A stretch of 64,000 nt of DNA from Flavobacterium sp. UBA7665 (GCA_002483285.1 DLHP01000041.1:290513-354512); one strand, 5' to 3'. Shown: positions 19,401 through 27,967, numbered from the stretch's first letter. Notes: generated from the sequence alone by a model not told the origin. Program-made: numbers and translations.

Positions 19401-21991
19401 TCGTATTCTCGACCGATAAAAAGAATTATGCCGTTGGTGAAAAATCACAGATTTCATTCCAATCGAGCGAAGGTGGCCGCGCACTGATTTCGATAGAAAG
19501 CGGCTCGAAAGTCGTCAAGGCACTATGGGTGAAAACGCTCAAAGGCGAAACCAAAGTCGATGTGCCCATCACGCCCGACATGGCGCCCAATGTGTATTTC
19601 AACATCACCTTATTGCAACCGCACGCCACAACCAAAAACGATTCGCCAATCCGCATGTACGGGATCGTCCCGATTGAAGTGGTCGATAAAAATACCATCC
19701 TCGAACCCAAACTCTCGATGCCTGATGTCTTAAAACCCGAACAGCCTTTCAGCGTGAAAGTCAGCGAAAAATCCGGGAAAGCCATGACCTATACGCTTGC
19801 CATTGTCGATGAAGGCCTGCTCGACCTCACGCGTTTCAAAACCCCAAATGCCTGGAACAGTTTCTACACCCGCGAAGCCTTGGGCGTGAAAACCTGGGAT
19901 TTGTACGACGACATCATGGGTGCGTATGGCGGAAAGGTCAACCAGATTTTTAGTATCGGTGGTGATCAGGATTTGGGTGGCGGAAAAGCCAAAAAAGCGA
20001 ACCGTTTCAAACCCGTCGTGATTTACCTAGGGCCATTTAAACTCGAGAAAGGCGCGTCAAAAATCCATAAGGTACAACTGCCCAAATACGTGGGTTCTGT
20101 CAGGACAATGGTTGTTGCCGCCGATGCCAACACAAGTGCTTACGGCAACGTAGAAAAAGCCACGCCGGTGAAAAGCCCATTGATGGTTTTGGCTTCCTTG
20201 CCGAGAAAGATCTCGCCATCCGAAAAAGTCACGATTCCCGTCACCGTTTTCGCCATGGAGAAAGGCATCAGCAACGTCAATGTGCAGATCAAAACCAGCG
20301 GCGGACTCAAAGTTATCGGTAGTGCTTCGCAAAATGTAACGTTCACGCAGCCCGATGAGAAACTCGCTTATTTCAATCTTGCCGTCGGCGGATCTACCGG
20401 CATCGGGAAAGTGCAGATTATTGCAACTTCGGGCAGCCATAAATCGTCGTACGATGTAGAGATTGACATGACCAACCCGAATCCGGTTACTTACGCTTAC
20501 AAAGATGTGTTACTTGAAGCCAATAGCAGCAAGACCATTTCGTGGGAAACGTTTGGCGTAGCTGGAACCAACGGTGCGAAACTCGAGGTTTCCTCAATCC
20601 CAACGATTGATTTTAATAGGAGACTGCAATATTTGATCACGTATCCGCACGGTTGCGTAGAGCAAACCACCTCTTCGGTGTTCCCGCAATTGTTTTTGGC
20701 CGATGTGGCTGATATTTCTGCGACTCGTCAAGCGGATATCCAACGCAACGTCACCGCAGGAATCAGCCGTCTGAGCGGATTTCAGCTTGCGAGCGGCGGA
20801 TTCGTCTATTGGCCCGGCAACAACACCGCCGACGATTGGGGCACTTCTTACGCAGGCCATTTCATGATTGAAGCCGAGAAAAAAGGTTACGTATTGCCCG
20901 TGAGTTTCAAACAAAAATGGATTTCGTACCAACAGAAAGAATCGCGCAGCTGGCGTTATTATCCACAATATGGCAACGACCTCGCGCAAGCGTACCGTTT
21001 GTATACACTCGCTTTGGCCGGTTCGCCCGATTTGTCGTCGATGAACCGCATGCGCGAAACGCAAGGCATCTCCAACGAAAGCAAATTGCGATTGGCGTTG
21101 GCTTATGCACTCGCCGGACAAAAATCTGCGGGTGAAATGCTGCTGGCCAAAACCAATATCGACGAGGATAAAAGGCCAAACTACTATGATTACTATTACG
21201 GTTCGCCCGAAAGGAATCGCGCGATGACCTTAGAAACCTTGGTGTTGCTTGGTCAAAAACAACGCGCTTTCGCGATGGCCATCAAACTTGCCAAAAGCAT
21301 GTCGTCGTCAGAATGGATGAGTACGCAAACCACCGCTTACAGTTTGTACGCGATGTCGAAATTTGCGAAAAGCAACGGCAGTAAGGGTATCGAGGTGCAA
21401 TTCACCAAGGATGGGAAATCTGAAAATATTTCTACCGCCAAAACTTTTGCCGATAGGACTTTGAATCTTAAGGCCGGAAGCAATTCGGTGACGATAAAAA
21501 ACACCAAGGGTAATACGGTGTATGTGCGCGTGCTCAACTCGGGCATTTTGCCGATTGGGAAAGAACAGCCGATGCAAAGTAATATGGCGGCAGCCATTGT
21601 ATTTAAAGACCGCAAAGGCGCCGTCATCAACGTGAGTAAAATAGCACAAGGAACCGAGTTCGTGGCCGAAGTCACGATCAAAAACCAACGCAACGAACGC
21701 GTAGACAACGTCGCGCTGTCGCAGATTTTGCCTTCGGGATTTGAAATCGTCAACACGCGTTTCACCGATTATGGTGACGCGGTGAACAATACCGCCGATT
21801 ACATTGACATCCGTGACGACCGCACCAATTTCTACTTTGGGATGAAAGCCAATGAAACCAAGACTTTCCGCGTGCTTTTGAACGCGTCTTATCTTGGGGT
21901 GTATTACCTTCCGGGATTGCAATGCGAGGCGATGTACGACCATTCGTTCCTTGCGCGCACCAAAGGTCAATGGGTTGAAGTCGTGAAATAA
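16484..21991 (+). CDS. Bacterial alpha-2-macroglobulin family lipoprotein
   Basis: Very large periplasmic protease-trapping lipoprotein of 1835 residues. Signal peptide with lipobox LFQAC (Cys19). The N-terminal half holds the MG-type beta domains. A strongly acidic, Tyr-rich stretch lies at about residues 446-490 (DEEE- and DDYYYDDYE-like). The A2M core follows, and a thioester motif YPHGCVEQ is present at residues 1387-1394, so the covalent trap chemistry (Cys1391-Gln1394) should be intact. The thioester-domain helices continue to the end. pbpC starts 7 bases after the stop; A2M and PBP1C are a recurrent pair thought to protect and repair the envelope when proteases breach it. Confidence 0.93.
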   Translation: MKTKALVCVFFVLMLFQACTKKSASEFSSDFSLFKEYINSVTSGIVPAKSDIRVVLAFDKKDWKVNQVLDNNLFDISPSVDGKVVAISSNTIAFIPDKKLDADTQYQVTFHLSKVVVLPEKLSQFHFTFKTIKQDFIISTNDIQSYSKDYQYLNCTLKTADELDFESAQKIISAQQKDSKLKIKFDKSAKVATEFRFVVDSIKRYVEDTTLEITYDGNDIDIDQKGLIKFPIAGKDNFKVIDVEVPDNSNQTLLINFSDPLQKGQNFDGLVAVEGAENLKYATQGNVLKVFFDQPLKGNLLLEVFQGIESEEGYKMKKGFATKVSFEQIKPNVRLVRNGTIMPSSSNLRLNFEAVNLKAVDVKIYKIYKNNILQFLQQNDLNGARNLKQVAQPVAKRVINLKSNTLLKLDKWNTFALDLSKIITPEPGAIYRVEFEFKKKYSLYQCESSEADENTTEEEEVDENDVNYSNDAYDDYYYDDYEWRESQDPCTNSYFYNTKIATNVIASDLGVIAKRGENKSYFFAVNNIVTTDPVCGAKIDLYSYQQQKLATANTDASGTAYFKLNKFAYFAVVTQGKNSAYVKLDDGTSLSVSNFDVAGETLQKGLKGYIYGERGVWRPGDNLYLSFILNDAANKLPQSHPIKFRLSDPSGKIVYQTVKKSNELNHYSFVVPTSSDAPTGSWEAMVNLGGARFYKNIKIETIKPNRLRIKNTFKTATLTSAYPNTANLEVTWLHGAIAKNLKVDMQAKFSQQATTFKNYPKYHFDDLVRKFSSEEINVFSGRIDAAGRASVPIDPKLQNESPGMLKAAFITKVYEEGGDFSTDVVATTYSPYQTYVGIKTPEANKYGMLETRKMNRFDIVTVDENGNPKSVRGVQFKVYKVEWRWWWDASGDDNLSDYNSSNATTPYKNFIVNTDASGKASVQFALSDEDWGRYMVRAILPDDGHATAQTVLIDWPYWSGKTRNTDASTANMLVFSTDKKNYAVGEKSQISFQSSEGGRALISIESGSKVVKALWVKTLKGETKVDVPITPDMAPNVYFNITLLQPHATTKNDSPIRMYGIVPIEVVDKNTILEPKLSMPDVLKPEQPFSVKVSEKSGKAMTYTLAIVDEGLLDLTRFKTPNAWNSFYTREALGVKTWDLYDDIMGAYGGKVNQIFSIGGDQDLGGGKAKKANRFKPVVIYLGPFKLEKGASKIHKVQLPKYVGSVRTMVVAADANTSAYGNVEKATPVKSPLMVLASLPRKISPSEKVTIPVTVFAMEKGISNVNVQIKTSGGLKVIGSASQNVTFTQPDEKLAYFNLAVGGSTGIGKVQIIATSGSHKSSYDVEIDMTNPNPVTYAYKDVLLEANSSKTISWETFGVAGTNGAKLEVSSIPTIDFNRRLQYLITYPHGCVEQTTSSVFPQLFLADVADISATRQADIQRNVTAGISRLSGFQLASGGFVYWPGNNTADDWGTSYAGHFMIEAEKKGYVLPVSFKQKWISYQQKESRSWRYYPQYGNDLAQAYRLYTLALAGSPDLSSMNRMRETQGISNESKLRLALAYALAGQKSAGEMLLAKTNIDEDKRPNYYDYYYGSPERNRAMTLETLVLLGQKQRAFAMAIKLAKSMSSSEWMSTQTTAYSLYAMSKFAKSNGSKGIEVQFTKDGKSENISTAKTFADRTLNLKAGSNSVTIKNTKGNTVYVRVLNSGILPIGKEQPMQSNMAAAIVFKDRKGAVINVSKIAQGTEFVAEVTIKNQRNERVDNVALSQILPSGFEIVNTRFTDYGDAVNNTADYIDIRDDRTNFYFGMKANETKTFRVLLNASYLGVYYLPGLQCEAMYDHSFLARTKGQWVEVVK

Positions 21992-21998
21992 GCCGATT

Positions 21999-24377
21999 GT
22001 GAAAACCAAAATCACCGCGTTTTCCCAGCGCATGCTCAACTGGATTAAAAACAACCGCATCAAGAGCAGCCTATTGCTCCTGGTGTTGGTTGTTTATTAT
22101 TTCTCGTTGCCGCGCCAGTTATTCGAATCGCCATATGCTACGGTGATTGAAAGCCAGGAAGGCGAACTGCTGGGTGCAAAGATTGCGCATGATGGCCAAT
22201 GGCGTTTTCCGGCGCAGGACAGTATTCCTTACAAATTCAGGCAGTGTATCGTGCATTTTGAGGACCGGCATTTTTACCGGCATCCGGGTTTTAATCCCGT
22301 GGCGATGGTGCACGCGATTCGGCAGAACAACCGAGCCGGAAAGGTCGTTCGCGGCGGCAGTACACTCACGCAACAGGTCATCCGCTTGTCGCGGAAAGGA
22401 AAAAGCCGTACGTATTTTGAGAAAATCATCGAATTTATTTTGGCCACGCGACTCGAACTGCGCCATTCTAAAGCGAAAATCCTCGAATTGTACGCGGCAC
22501 ATGCGCCTTTCGGAGGCAATGTCGTAGGATTGGAAATGGCTTCCTGGCGGTATTTTGGCGTACAGTCGCACCAATTGTCGTGGGCAGAAAGTGCGACTTT
22601 GGCGGTTTTACCGAATGCGCCGAGCTTGATTTATCCGGGGAAAAACCAACAACGGTTATTGGAAAAACGCAATCGGTTGTTGTTGGATTTGCACCGTAAC
22701 CAAATTATCGATGCGCAAACTTACAGGCTCGCAGTTGCAGAACCATTGCCACAGAAACCTTTCGATTTGCCGCAGATTGCGTCGCATTTGCTCGAGCGGA
22801 TTGCCAAAAACCATGAAGGCGAACGCATCAAAACCACGATTGACATTGCTTTGCAAAACCGGGTGAACCAGCTGGCCAAATACTATTACAACCAATACAA
22901 ACAGAATGAGGTCAACAACCTCGCGATTTTGGTAATCGATATCCAGAATAGAAATGTGATTGGTTATGTGGGGAATTCTCCTACCGATGCCGACCACCAG
23001 AAGGATGTGGATGTGATTTCGGCACCCAGAAGTACAGGAAGCATCCTCAAGCCGCTATTGTATGCCAACATGCTCGATGAAGGCGAACTGTTGCCCAACA
23101 CCTTAATTGCCGACATCCCGACGCAGATTTCAGGTTACCGTCCCGAGAATTTCAATTTGACTTTTGATGGTGCGGTTCCGGCGCATCGGGCACTTGCGCG
23201 GTCACTCAACATTCCTGCGGTTTTGATGCTACAGGATTTTGGCGTGAATAAATTTTATGAGGAATTGCAACGGTTTAAGCTGCGCGATGTCAACAAACAA
23301 CCCGACCATTACGGTTTGTCGCTTATTTTGGGCGGTGCAGAAAGCAATTTGTGGGATTTGTGCCGAACGTATGCGGGAATGTCCTCAACAGTGAATTATT
23401 TCAATGCGAACCAGGCGAAATACCGTAAGAACGAATTTGCCGAACTCAATTACCGCGATGGATTCAAGACCGATTTTGGGAAAGAAAGTTACCAAAAAAC
23501 AATACTCGGCGCGGGAGCGATTTTTCTGACCTATAACGCGATGGAAGAAGTAAACCGACCCGAAGGAGACGAAGCCTGGAAATTTTACGACAGCTCGCTT
23601 AAAATCGCGTGGAAAACGGGAACGAGCTTTGGGAACCGCGACGCTTGGGCAATTGGGACGAGTTCGCGTTATGTGGTTGGTGTTTGGGTGGGCAACGCGA
23701 CAGGCGAGGGAAGACCCGAGCTTACAGGCGTCTCGAGCGCTGCGCCGATTTTGTTTGATGTGTTCAATTTGTTACCGCGTAAAAAATGGTTTGCCGCGCC
23801 ACTCAACGATCTTGAGGAGGTCGACGTTTGCGCGCAGAGCGGTTATTTGGCCAAAGACGGTTGCCCGATATTGAAGCAACTGGTTCCGTTAAAGGGGAAA
23901 ACCACGAAAGTTTGCCCGCACCACAGGCTCATCCATTTGGACAAGACAGGGAAATTTCGTGTCAACAGCAGTTGCGAGCAGGTCGAAAACATAGTCACGA
24001 AAAGCTGGTTTGTTCTGCCGCCGGTGATGGAATGGTATTATAAATCACAACACATCGACTACCAACTGCTGCCATCGTTTCGCGAGGATTGCGCCGCTAC
24101 ACCAGGCGTGGCGATGGATTTCATTTACCCGAAAGCGGGCAGCAAAATTTACCTTACCAAAGATTTCAACAGCAAGATACAGCCGGTGGTTTTGAAAGTG
24201 GCGCATCCAAGACGGGAAATGCAATTGTATTGGTATGTGGACAATGTGTATAAGGGAACGACCAAAACCTTTCATGAGTTTGAGATAGCGCCCGAAACGG
24301 GCTTTCATTATGTGACGGTGGTCGATGAAGATGGGAATGAGATACGGCGGAGGATTGAGATAATAAGCGATAATTGA
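21999..24377 (+). CDS. pbpC: Penicillin-binding protein 1C
   Basis: Bifunctional class A PBP of 792 residues acting on peptidoglycan at the inner membrane. It has one N-terminal membrane anchor (about residues 24-40) and a glycosyltransferase domain with EDRHFYRHPGFNP and GGSTLTQQVIRLSR. The transpeptidase domain has STGSILKP (SxxK) and KTGTS. The C-terminal PBP1C-specific domain (about residues 690-790) ends RRRIEIISDN. It starts with GTG 7 bases after the macroglobulin gene; an ATG at 22032 would shorten the cytoplasmic tail only. The order A2M-pbpC matches the conserved genomic pair. Confidence 0.95.
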   Translation: MKTKITAFSQRMLNWIKNNRIKSSLLLLVLVVYYFSLPRQLFESPYATVIESQEGELLGAKIAHDGQWRFPAQDSIPYKFRQCIVHFEDRHFYRHPGFNPVAMVHAIRQNNRAGKVVRGGSTLTQQVIRLSRKGKSRTYFEKIIEFILATRLELRHSKAKILELYAAHAPFGGNVVGLEMASWRYFGVQSHQLSWAESATLAVLPNAPSLIYPGKNQQRLLEKRNRLLLDLHRNQIIDAQTYRLAVAEPLPQKPFDLPQIASHLLERIAKNHEGERIKTTIDIALQNRVNQLAKYYYNQYKQNEVNNLAILVIDIQNRNVIGYVGNSPTDADHQKDVDVISAPRSTGSILKPLLYANMLDEGELLPNTLIADIPTQISGYRPENFNLTFDGAVPAHRALARSLNIPAVLMLQDFGVNKFYEELQRFKLRDVNKQPDHYGLSLILGGAESNLWDLCRTYAGMSSTVNYFNANQAKYRKNEFAELNYRDGFKTDFGKESYQKTILGAGAIFLTYNAMEEVNRPEGDEAWKFYDSSLKIAWKTGTSFGNRDAWAIGTSSRYVVGVWVGNATGEGRPELTGVSSAAPILFDVFNLLPRKKWFAAPLNDLEEVDVCAQSGYLAKDGCPILKQLVPLKGKTTKVCPHHRLIHLDKTGKFRVNSSCEQVENIVTKSWFVLPPVMEWYYKSQHIDYQLLPSFREDCAATPGVAMDFIYPKAGSKIYLTKDFNSKIQPVVLKVAHPRREMQLYWYVDNVYKGTTKTFHEFEIAPETGFHYVTVVDEDGNEIRRRIEIISDN

Positions 24378-24754
24378 TGGATACAACGACGAAAATCAAG
24401 CGCGCAGGGCAAATCGGTTCGTGGTATTTTTTGTTGCTCGGCTGCGTGAATTTAATCCTGGCACTAATCTATTCGAGAACCAATTGGTTTGATGCGGTCG
24501 TTTTGGGGTTGTCGGTACTGCCTATGTTGATTCAAGCGAAACGATTCCATATGGTTTTTGGCATCATCGGTTGCTTTTTTGCAATTGCAATGGGTGTTAT
24601 ATGTTTCCTGGAGCAAATGACATTTGAAGCAGAACCGGCGATGGAATTCTTTTATATGATTTACTTGTTTGTATTGAGTTTTTTAGCGGCTTCTGCGTTA
24701 TTGACTTATGCCGGCTTGGCTTCTAAAAATGACGATCGATTTGACCTGATATAA
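24377..24754 (+). CDS. Small four-helix membrane protein
   Basis: Protein of 125 residues with about four predicted transmembrane helices (starting near residues 14, 39, 59 and 92) separated by short loops. I recognise no family. Its ATG overlaps the pbpC stop by one base, so it is translationally coupled to the A2M/pbpC operon. It may be unrelated to cell-wall work and simply carried along. Confidence 0.6.
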   Translation: MDTTTKIKRAGQIGSWYFLLLGCVNLILALIYSRTNWFDAVVLGLSVLPMLIQAKRFHMVFGIIGCFFAIAMGVICFLEQMTFEAEPAMEFFYMIYLFVLSFLAASALLTYAGLASKNDDRFDLI

Positions 24755-24765
24755 CACAAAAACCC

Positions 24766-25497
24766 ATGCCATTTACCTTTTCGCATCCTGCCATCGTCTT
24801 GCCTTTCGGATATTTGCCTCGCCGATGGATTTCCTTGACGGGTTTGATTGTAGGCAGCATGACGCCTGATTTTGAATATTTCCTGCGCATGAAAACACAA
24901 AGTGACTACAGCCATTCATTCTCGGGAATGTTTTGGTTTGACCTTCCTTTGGGCATTTTGCTCGCTTTTGTATTTCACAATATTGTGCGCGATGCGCTTG
25001 TAGGGAATCTTCCAAGCATTTTAAAAACAAGACTGCTGAACTTCACAAGATTTCACTGGAACGAATATTTCCGCCGAAATTGGTTGGTGGTCATCGGGTC
25101 GGTTTTGATAGGAACGGCTTCGCATCTTTTTTGGGATGGGTTTACTCATGCGACGGGTTATTTTGTGCAAGTAATTCCAGGTTTGGGAAAGACAGTTGTT
25201 GTTTTGGGTTTTTCAATTCCGGCATTCAAAATTTTACAGCACACAAGTACATTGTTAGGCGCGTTAGTGATTTTTTATGCGATTGTGAAATTGCCGAGAG
25301 CTTCTGGTTTGCGAACAAATTCGTCTTTAAAATATTGGATTGTTGTAGCGATAACAACGGTTTCAGTCTTAGCACTTAGGGTTTTATTTGGTTTGGATTG
25401 GCACCGTTATGGCGATGTAATTGTGAGCTTGATTTCGGGCGTGTTCGTTGGACTTTTGATTGCAGGAACGCGATTTGGAAACGGCTGCCCGCGTTAG
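24766..25497 (+). CDS. DUF4184 membrane protein
   Basis: Integral membrane protein of 243 residues matching DUF4184: MPFTFSHPAIVLPFGYLP at the start, LIVGSMTPDFEYFLRM, and ASHLFWDGFTH in the middle. The conserved His/Asp residues are reminiscent of membrane metal-dependent hydrolases such as YbcI/YdjM, but function is not established. It ends inside repeat copy C, which provides the last four codons (GCPR) and the stop. An uninterrupted ancestor may have had a different C-terminus. Confidence 0.75.
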   Translation: MPFTFSHPAIVLPFGYLPRRWISLTGLIVGSMTPDFEYFLRMKTQSDYSHSFSGMFWFDLPLGILLAFVFHNIVRDALVGNLPSILKTRLLNFTRFHWNEYFRRNWLVVIGSVLIGTASHLFWDGFTHATGYFVQVIPGLGKTVVVLGFSIPAFKILQHTSTLLGALVIFYAIVKLPRASGLRTNSSLKYWIVVAITTVSVLALRVLFGLDWHRYGDVIVSLISGVFVGLLIAGTRFGNGCPR

Positions 25498-25569
25498 CGA
25501 TTGAGGCGGAAATCCTTTTGTGGAATGCAATGGAGCAAAAGATTGCAGCGGAAAGCGCGGCCGTTAGGC
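25487..25569 (+). repeat. Dispersed palindromic repeat, copy C
   Basis: Overlaps the 3' end of the DUF4184 gene. GCCCGCGTTAGCGATTG, then GGCGGAAATCCTTTTG on the left; AGCAAAAGATTGCAGCGG and AAAGCGCGGCCGTTAGGC on the right. Same orientation as copy A, with a more divergent tip (GTGGAATGCAATGGAG). Confidence 0.75.
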
Positions 25570-25590
25570 AACGCCCATAAAAAAATCCCA

Positions 25591-25623
25591 CAAAAAAACC
25601 GCCAGTCGTTAGAAAGGCGGTTT
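25591..25623 (-). terminator. Terminator of the RNase G gene
   Basis: AAACCGCC/GGCGGTTT stem of 8 bp with a 12-base loop. On the minus strand it is followed by a T run, directly after the rng stop. Confidence 0.85.
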
Positions 25624-25627
25624 GGTA

Positions 25628-27172
25628 TTAATGATTGAGCATCTTTCCTTCTTTGTCGTAGAAATGATATTCAAGGAACGTGTAAGCGTCACGTGGTATG
25701 ATTTTCACCCATTTCCTGTGCTCCAAAAACCATCTGGAACGCAGTGATGGAAAACCTTTACTGAGGTAAGCAGCCACAAATGGGTGTACGTTAAGTATCA
25801 CTTTCTTGTGGGTTTTTGCGAATCGTTCAAGGTCGAAGTTGATCTTGTCAATGATTTGGATGGGCGCTTCTATTTCGGCGCTCACATTGTTGGGATCTTC
25901 TTCGCTGGTCTTGATGTTCACTTCTGGCCTGACGCGCTGGCGGGTGATCTGGATGAGACCGAATTTGCTTGGCGGCAGGATTTTGTGTTTGGCTTTATCG
26001 TCGGCCATTTCGTCTCTGAGGAAATCGAAAAGCTTTTTGCGGTTGTCTGGGTTTGACATATCGATGAAATCGATCACGATGATGCCTCCCATATCGCGCA
26101 GCCTAAGCTGCCTGGCGATTTCTGCCGCGGCGATCATGTTGACTTCCATGGCGGTGTCTTCCTGGTTGGAAGCCTTGTTGGATCGGTTGCCGGAGTTGAC
26201 GTCTATGACGTGCAGCGCTTCGGTGTGCTCGATAATCAAATAGGCTCCTTTGCTCATGGAGACGGTTTTCCCGAAGGAAGTCTTGATTTGCCGCTCGATG
26301 TGATATTTCTCGAATATCGGCGTGTCCCTGGACTGATAAAACTTTACTATTGATTGTTTGCTGGGCGCAATTTCCTGGACATAGTCCTTTACTTGCTGGT
26401 ACAACTCCTCGTCATCTACATGGATACCGGTGAAGGTATCGTTGAATACGTCGCGTAGTATAGAAGAAGCCCGGTTGAGCTCTCCCAATACCTTCGACGG
26501 ATGGTGGGCAGTTGGTAATTTTTTACACATTGCAGTCCATCTGGTAATCAGATTCTGCAAGTCTCTTTCTATTTCGGCGGTGTTTTTGCCTTCGGCTACC
26601 GTTCTAACGATAATACCGAATCCTTTTGGTCTGATGGTTTGTATTAGTTTTTTGAGTCGGTCTTTTTCTGACTTTTCTTCGATTTTTTGAGAAACCGAAA
26701 CGCGGTCTGAGAATGGGACCAGAACGATATAACGTCCGGCAAGCGAGAGCTCTGAAGAGATTCGCGGGCCTTTGGTTGATATGGGTTCTTTGACTACTTG
26801 TACTAATACGGATTGATTGGAATTGAGCACATCGGCTATGGTTCCGTCTTTATCAATCTCTTTTTCAAACTGAAAGTTTTTTAGGGAGAAATCTTTTATT
26901 TTACCTGCGCTTACAAGTTTTATGAACTTCAGTTGGGAAGCAAGGTTTGGGCCCAAATCGTGATAATGTAAAAAGGCGTCTTTTTCGAAGCCTACGTTTA
27001 CAAAAGCAGCGTTGAGTCCGGCGACTGGTTTTCTGATCTTGGCAATAAAAATATCGCCGACCTGAAAGTTGCTCGCTTCTTGCTCCTTGTGGAGTTCAAT
27101 TAGTTTTCCATCTTTTAATAAGGCAAAATCTACGGCTTCAGAACTAGATCGGATGATTAATTCTTTATTCAC
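25628..27172 (-). CDS. rng: Ribonuclease G (RNase E/G family)
   Basis: Endoribonuclease of 514 residues for rRNA maturation and mRNA decay. It has an N-terminal S1-like domain (about 35-125), a 5'-sensor/RNase H-like part, and the catalytic aspartates in IDVNSGNRSNKA and VIDFIDM. The GTG at 27172 (reading NKELIIRSSSEAVDFALL) is preferred because family members begin there. The CPxC zinc-link motif that tetramerises E. coli RNase E/G is absent: after ITRQRVRPEVNIKT there is no cysteine. It is encoded downstream of HU and a 30-residue peptide on the same strand. Confidence 0.92.
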   Translation of the reverse strand: MNKELIIRSSSEAVDFALLKDGKLIELHKEQEASNFQVGDIFIAKIRKPVAGLNAAFVNVGFEKDAFLHYHDLGPNLASQLKFIKLVSAGKIKDFSLKNFQFEKEIDKDGTIADVLNSNQSVLVQVVKEPISTKGPRISSELSLAGRYIVLVPFSDRVSVSQKIEEKSEKDRLKKLIQTIRPKGFGIIVRTVAEGKNTAEIERDLQNLITRWTAMCKKLPTAHHPSKVLGELNRASSILRDVFNDTFTGIHVDDEELYQQVKDYVQEIAPSKQSIVKFYQSRDTPIFEKYHIERQIKTSFGKTVSMSKGAYLIIEHTEALHVIDVNSGNRSNKASNQEDTAMEVNMIAAAEIARQLRLRDMGGIIVIDFIDMSNPDNRKKLFDFLRDEMADDKAKHKILPPSKFGLIQITRQRVRPEVNIKTSEEDPNNVSAEIEAPIQIIDKINFDLERFAKTHKKVILNVHPFVAAYLSKGFPSLRSRWFLEHRKWVKIIPRDAYTFLEYHFYDKEGKMLNH

Positions 27173-27403
27173 TCTGTAAATTTTTATCCGTACGGATAGG
27201 TGCAAGGAGCAAAGAGCAGGCAGAAGGGAAAACCCTAAACCATGAACCCTTTAACCCTGAACCCTAGTATGGATGGATTAAACAATAATTTAAACAGGTA
27301 TTGTAATTACCCGGTGGACAAAGAAGAGGAGTGAAGTTTTGTCTTTCGACTTTTGACTTTTCACTTTCGACTTATCCGATTTCAATGAACGTTAACTAAA
27401 AAG

Positions 27404-27430
27404 AAAAAAGTAGTTTGGAGACTACTTTTT
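27404..27430 (-). terminator. Terminator overlapping the end of the 30-residue gene
   Basis: Inverted repeat AAAAGTAGT/ACTACTTTT with a six-base loop. The TAG stop of the small basic gene lies within the stem. It separates that gene from rng. Confidence 0.8.
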
Positions 27431-27514
27431 CTTCTTGTGACGGTTAGCTCTCGCACGTTTTTTACGTTTGTGCGTCGCTACCTTATGTCTTTTTCTTTTT
27501 TTACCACTTGGCAT
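27422..27514 (-). CDS. 30-residue highly basic peptide, probably ribosome-associated
   Basis: Tiny protein beginning MPSGKKRKRHKVATHKRKKR and ending ANRHKKKK; 21 of 30 residues are Lys, Arg or His. It starts 31 bases downstream of the HU gene on the same strand and ends in its own terminator, so it is a designed transcription unit end rather than chance. The composition resembles small ribosomal proteins (THX- or L34-like). A novel ribosomal protein, bL38, is known from the Flavobacterium johnsoniae ribosome structure; whether this is that protein I cannot say from sequence memory. A role in nucleic-acid binding is inferred. Confidence 0.75.
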   Translation of the reverse strand: MPSGKKRKRHKVATHKRKKRARANRHKKKK

Positions 27515-27544
27515 AGCTGGTTTCTTGTTTGATTAATAAATGTC

Positions 27545-27835
27545 TTATTTTGCTTCGTTGTTAGTTTTTACGCCTTCCACAAATACTTTAGCAGGTTTGA
27601 AAGCCGGAATGTTGTGAGCAGGGATTTTGATAGTGGTATTTTTCGAAATATTTCTTCCTGTTTTTTCAGCTCTTGTTTTGATGATGAAACTTCCGAAACC
27701 TCTGAGGTAAACATTGTCACCAGTTTCGAGTGAAGTCTTTACTTCATCCATAAAAGATTCTACAGTTGCCTGAACATCTCCTTTTTCAAGACCCAATTTT
27801 TCTGAAATTTTCGCTACGATATCTGCTTTCGTCAT
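27545..27835 (-). CDS. hup: HU family DNA-binding protein
   Basis: Nucleoid protein of 96 residues with the HU/IHF fold: MTKADIVAKISEKLG start, VYLRGFGSFIIKTRAEKTGRN beta-arm approach, and IPAFKPAKVF at the end. The DNA-intercalating arm is NISKNTTIKIPAHNIPAF. It bends and compacts DNA as a homo- or heterodimer. A full promoter (TTG, 21 bases, TATATTTG) precedes it. Divergent from mutY and followed by the basic 30-residue gene. Confidence 0.95.
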   Translation of the reverse strand: MTKADIVAKISEKLGLEKGDVQATVESFMDEVKTSLETGDNVYLRGFGSFIIKTRAEKTGRNISKNTTIKIPAHNIPAFKPAKVFVEGVKTNNEAK

Positions 27836-27877
27836 TTTCTTTCTTGTTTAATATGTGATTTAGATTTTTTGAGGTTG

Positions 27878-27909
27878 CAAATATAGGAATTTAAAATCTG
27901 AATAATCAA
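27878..27909 (-). promoter_or_regulatory. Promoter of the HU gene
   Basis: On the minus strand: TTG (27909-27907), 21 bases, TATATTTG (27885-27878), about 43 bases before the ATG. This fits the Bacteroidota -33/-7 consensus. Confidence 0.7.
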
Positions 27910-27942
27910 CCTAAATCATTAAAATTTAATCACATAATCTTT

Positions 27943-27950
27943 TAATTTTG
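27943..27950 (+). promoter_or_regulatory. -7 element of mutY
   Basis: TAATTTTG, 17 bases upstream of the mutY ATG at 27968, matching TAnnTTTG. Confidence 0.5.
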
Positions 27951-27967
27951 CGAGGCAAATTTTTAAC

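Noticed and set aside
21308..22063. A 251-codon minus-strand frame across the macroglobulin/pbpC junction
   Set aside because: It is antisense to two well-identified genes and covers conserved coding sequence; no independent start signal or domain.
27173..27421. Tandem repeats or an origin of replication in the gap after rng
   Set aside because: The CCCTAAACC-like and CTTTCGACTTTTGACTTTTC tracts are short and irregular, and there are no DnaA-box clusters that I can identify.
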